Assembly (NCBI GenBank): GCA_019347785.1
Contig: JAHWKQ010000015.1
Span: forward strand, 1 to 18,953
DNA from: Actinomycetota bacterium
GTDB lineage: Bacteria > Actinomycetota > Nitriliruptoria > Euzebyales > Egibacteraceae
Direction: 5' to 3'
Length of the DNA: 18,953 nucleotides
Shown here in pieces: positions 17,037 through 18,953 of this stretch. The notes under the pieces are model-generated. The model had not been told where the DNA came from. It searched no databases and was given only the letters and a program-made list of their open reading frames with translations. The first letter of the stretch is position 1, and every line of letters begins with the position of its first letter. The position numbers were made by a program, and so were the translations under genes.

Positions 17037-17059
17037 GGCCGGCACCGGCCGGCACGGTG
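17037..17059. repeat. Tandem 10-base repeat and small dyad in the lutAB leader
   Basis: GGCCGGCACC (17037-17046) is followed immediately by GGCCGGCACG (17047-17056), nine of ten bases identical. CACCG (17043-17047) and CGGTG (17055-17059) also form a five-base inverted repeat. The element sits just after the proposed transcription start and could be an operator or a leader hairpin; the GC-rich background makes chance possible. Confidence 0.3.
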
Positions 17060-17076
17060 AGCGGGGGAGGGCGCCG

Positions 17077-17835
17077 GTGGCGCAGCGCGGGGACGGGCGG
17101 CGACCGACGAGCGTCGCCCTGTTCGCCACCTGCGTCGCCGACTTCGCGTCGCCGGGGCCGGCCCGGGCCGCCGTCGAGGTGCTCGAGCGGCTCGGCGTGC
17201 GGGTGGTCGTTCCCGCCGCCCAGACCTGCTGCGGCCAGCCGGCGCTGAACTCTGGCTACCCGCGCGAGGCGCGCTCGCTGGCCCGCCGCTGGGTGCGCCT
17301 GTTCGAGCCGTACGAGGCGGTCGTGGGACCGTCCGGCTCGTGCGTGGCGACGGTGCACCACCACTACCCGCGCATCCTGACGGGGCCCTGGCGCGACCGC
17401 GCCCGTGCGGTGGCGGAGCGCACCTGGGAGTTCACCCAGTTCGTCGCCGCCTTCGGGGGTGACCTGCCGTTGCGGCTCGACACGACCGTCACCTACCACG
17501 ACTCGTGTCACATGCTGCGCAGCCTCGGGGAGGCCGAGGCGCCGCGCGCGGTGCTGTCGCGCATCGATGGCCTGCGCCTGGTGGAGATGGCCGATCCCGA
17601 CACGTGCTGCGGCTTCGGCGGGACGTTCTCGGCCAAGCTGGGCGAGGTGTCCGGTGCCATGGGCGGCGCCAAGCTGCGCCAGGCGGCCGACACCGGCGCG
17701 CGTGAGCTCGTGTCGGCCGATTCCGGCTGCCTGCTGCACCTGCAGGCGCGGGCGGACGCGACCGGCGGGAGCGCGCGGACCCGTCACATCGCCGAGCTGG
17801 TGCGCGACGCGATGCAGCCGGAGGCGTCGGCGTGA
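17077..17835 (+). CDS. lutA: LutA-type lactate utilisation protein (CCG-domain Fe-S oxidoreductase subunit)
   Basis: This 252-residue protein belongs to the LutA/YvfV/YkgE family, one subunit of the LutABC complex that oxidises L-lactate to pyruvate. It has two CCG-type cysteine-rich domains. The first has C19 in FATCVADF, C51-C52-G in TCCGQPALNSGYP, and C89 in PSGSC. The second has C144 in HDSCHMLRSLG, C177-C178-G in TCCGFGGTFSAKLG, and SGCL near 210. These cysteines are the Fe-S ligands known for the family. The GTG at 17077 follows GGGGGAGG (17063-17070) by six bases, which decides the start; upstream in-frame sequence is low-complexity. Its stop overlaps lutB by four bases (GTGA). Confidence 0.93.
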   Translation: MAQRGDGRRPTSVALFATCVADFASPGPARAAVEVLERLGVRVVVPAAQTCCGQPALNSGYPREARSLARRWVRLFEPYEAVVGPSGSCVATVHHHYPRILTGPWRDRARAVAERTWEFTQFVAAFGGDLPLRLDTTVTYHDSCHMLRSLGEAEAPRAVLSRIDGLRLVEMADPDTCCGFGGTFSAKLGEVSGAMGGAKLRQAADTGARELVSADSGCLLHLQARADATGGSARTRHIAELVRDAMQPEASA

Positions 17836-18953
17836 GTGCGTCGCGTCCCCGTTTGCCCATCGCCCGCGCGCCCGGCGACGGGGGCTCGCGGGCGCTGCGC
17901 GGCCGCGAGCGGATCGACCCGTCCCGCCCCGACTGGGCGGCCCCGACGCCGCCCCGGCGCCACGTCGACCTGCGCCGGCGCGCCGAGGAGGCGCTGGACG
18001 CACCGGGGACCGCCGAGGCGACGGAGCGGTTCGTCGAGCTGAACCGGGAGTGGAACGGCCCCGGCTGGTCCCCGCGCGTGGCCGAGCTGCGTGAGCGCGG
18101 CGCCGCGATCCGCCGCGAGACCCTGGCCGACCTGGAGGGGCACCTGCGGTCGCTGACCGTGCGGGTCGAGGCCAACGGCGGCGTCGTGCACCGCGCCGCG
18201 ACCCCGGCGCAGGCCACCGCCATCGTGGAGCGGATCGCCCTGGACAACGACGTGAGGCTGGCCGTCAAGTCCAAGTCGATGGCGACCGAGGAGATCCACC
18301 TCAACGCCCGGCTGGAGGGCCACGGCATCGAGGTCGTGGAGACCGACCTGGGCGAGTACATCGCGCAGCTGGCCGACGAGCGTCCCAGCCACATCATCGC
18401 CCCCATCGCACACAAGTCGCGTGCCGACGTGCACGAGCTGTTTGAGACGCTGACAGGCGAGTCGCTGCCGTCCGACGCCGAGCGGCTCACGGCCCTGGCG
18501 CGCGAGCGGTTGCGGGAGGACTTCCACCACGCCGACATGGGCATCAGCGGCGTCAACTTCGCGGCCGCCGACACCGGCACCCTGGCGCTGGTCACCAACG
18601 AGGGCAACGCCCGCATGGTCACCTCCCAGCCACGGGTTCACGTCGCCGTGATGCCGCTGGAGAAGGTGATCCCCCGCCTGACGGACCTGGCCGTCCTGCT
18701 GCCGCTGCTGTGCTACGCGGGCACGAAGCAGAAGCTGTCGGTGTACCAGACGATGGTCACCGGCCCCCGCCGGCCCGGGGAGCGCGACGGCCCCGAGCAG
18801 CTGCACCTGGTGATCCTCGACAACGGCCGCAGCGGGCTGCTCGGCGGTCGCTACGAGGAGGTCCTGGCGTGCATCCGGTGCGGCGCCTGCCAGATGGCGT
18901 GCCCGGTGTACCGCACCATCGGCGGGCACGGCTACGGGGCCACCTACGGCGGG
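17832..18953 (+). CDS. lutB: LutB-type lactate utilisation iron-sulfur protein, 3' partial
   Basis: This gene encodes the LUD-domain ferredoxin-like subunit of the LutABC L-lactate oxidation complex. 374 codons are visible and the frame is open to the window edge; by comparison with the family about 100 residues are missing. The first 60 residues are an Arg/Pro-rich lead-in. The LUD domain follows, with LAVKSKSMATEEIHLN, VVETDLGEYIAQL, DMGISGVNFAAADTGTL and VTNEGNARM, then LVILDNGRSGLLG. The first [4Fe-4S] motif is C347-x2-C350-x2-C353-x3-C357 in CIRCGACQMACPVYR, followed by IGGHGYG. The GTG at 17832 overlaps the lutA stop. A lutC gene is expected just beyond the window but cannot be seen. 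Confidence 0.94.
   Translation, partial: MSASRPRLPIARAPGDGGSRALRGRERIDPSRPDWAAPTPPRRHVDLRRRAEEALDAPGTAEATERFVELNREWNGPGWSPRVAELRERGAAIRRETLADLEGHLRSLTVRVEANGGVVHRAATPAQATAIVERIALDNDVRLAVKSKSMATEEIHLNARLEGHGIEVVETDLGEYIAQLADERPSHIIAPIAHKSRADVHELFETLTGESLPSDAERLTALARERLREDFHHADMGISGVNFAAADTGTLALVTNEGNARMVTSQPRVHVAVMPLEKVIPRLTDLAVLLPLLCYAGTKQKLSVYQTMVTGPRRPGERDGPEQLHLVILDNGRSGLLGGRYEEVLACIRCGACQMACPVYRTIGGHGYGATYGG

Overview
The window is a contiguous, very GC-rich stretch (third codon positions are almost all G or C) with tightly packed genes and no rRNA, tRNA, CRISPR array, insertion sequence or phage gene that I can recognise. Gene content and order point to an actinomycete-type bacterium (Actinomycetota). 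The run lepA-hemW-hrcA-dnaJ-rsmE-HIT-phoH-ybeY-CNNM-cdd-era-recO-uppS is the conserved actinobacterial core cluster. A deep-branching lineage such as Nitriliruptoria is only a guess. No intergenic stretch exceeds about 140 bases.

Region 1 (1-12414, all + strand) is a housekeeping block centred on ribosome function and protein quality. It holds translation factor EF4 (lepA, 5' end outside the window), the haem chaperone-type radical SAM protein hemW, the heat-shock repressor hrcA with the co-chaperone dnaJ, and the 16S rRNA methyltransferase rsmE. A small four-cysteine protein of unknown function and a HIT-family hydrolase follow, then the PhoH ATPase and the 16S processing endonuclease ybeY, a CNNM/CorC membrane protein, cytidine deaminase, the ribosome-assembly GTPase era, recO and uppS. 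Many neighbours share 4-base stop/start overlaps (GTGA or ATGA), which implies translational coupling.

Region 2 (12429-18953) changes character to small metabolic units on both strands. On the - strand lie a membrane protein fused to a spermidine-synthase-like domain (12429-13898) and a PLP enzyme of the cysteine-desulfurase-like group that lacks the catalytic cysteine (15741-16937). On the + strand lie an IlvD/Edd dehydratase that matches the sugar-acid (L-arabonate) subgroup better than true IlvD (14020-15744), and the start of a lutAB lactate-utilisation operon (17077 to the window edge, with lutB cut off). Two divergent intergenic regions (13899-14019 and 16938-17076) hold the best sigma-70-like promoters in the window, each TTGCC-type with a 17-base spacer, and each has inverted or direct repeats beside it.

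I see no clear new multi-gene system. The best candidates for something undescribed are the small CxxC/CxC protein at 6150-6368, with its own putative leaderless promoter and an upstream dyad, and the set of family members whose expected active-site residues are altered (CNNM, Era KH loop, SpeE-like, class V aminotransferase).
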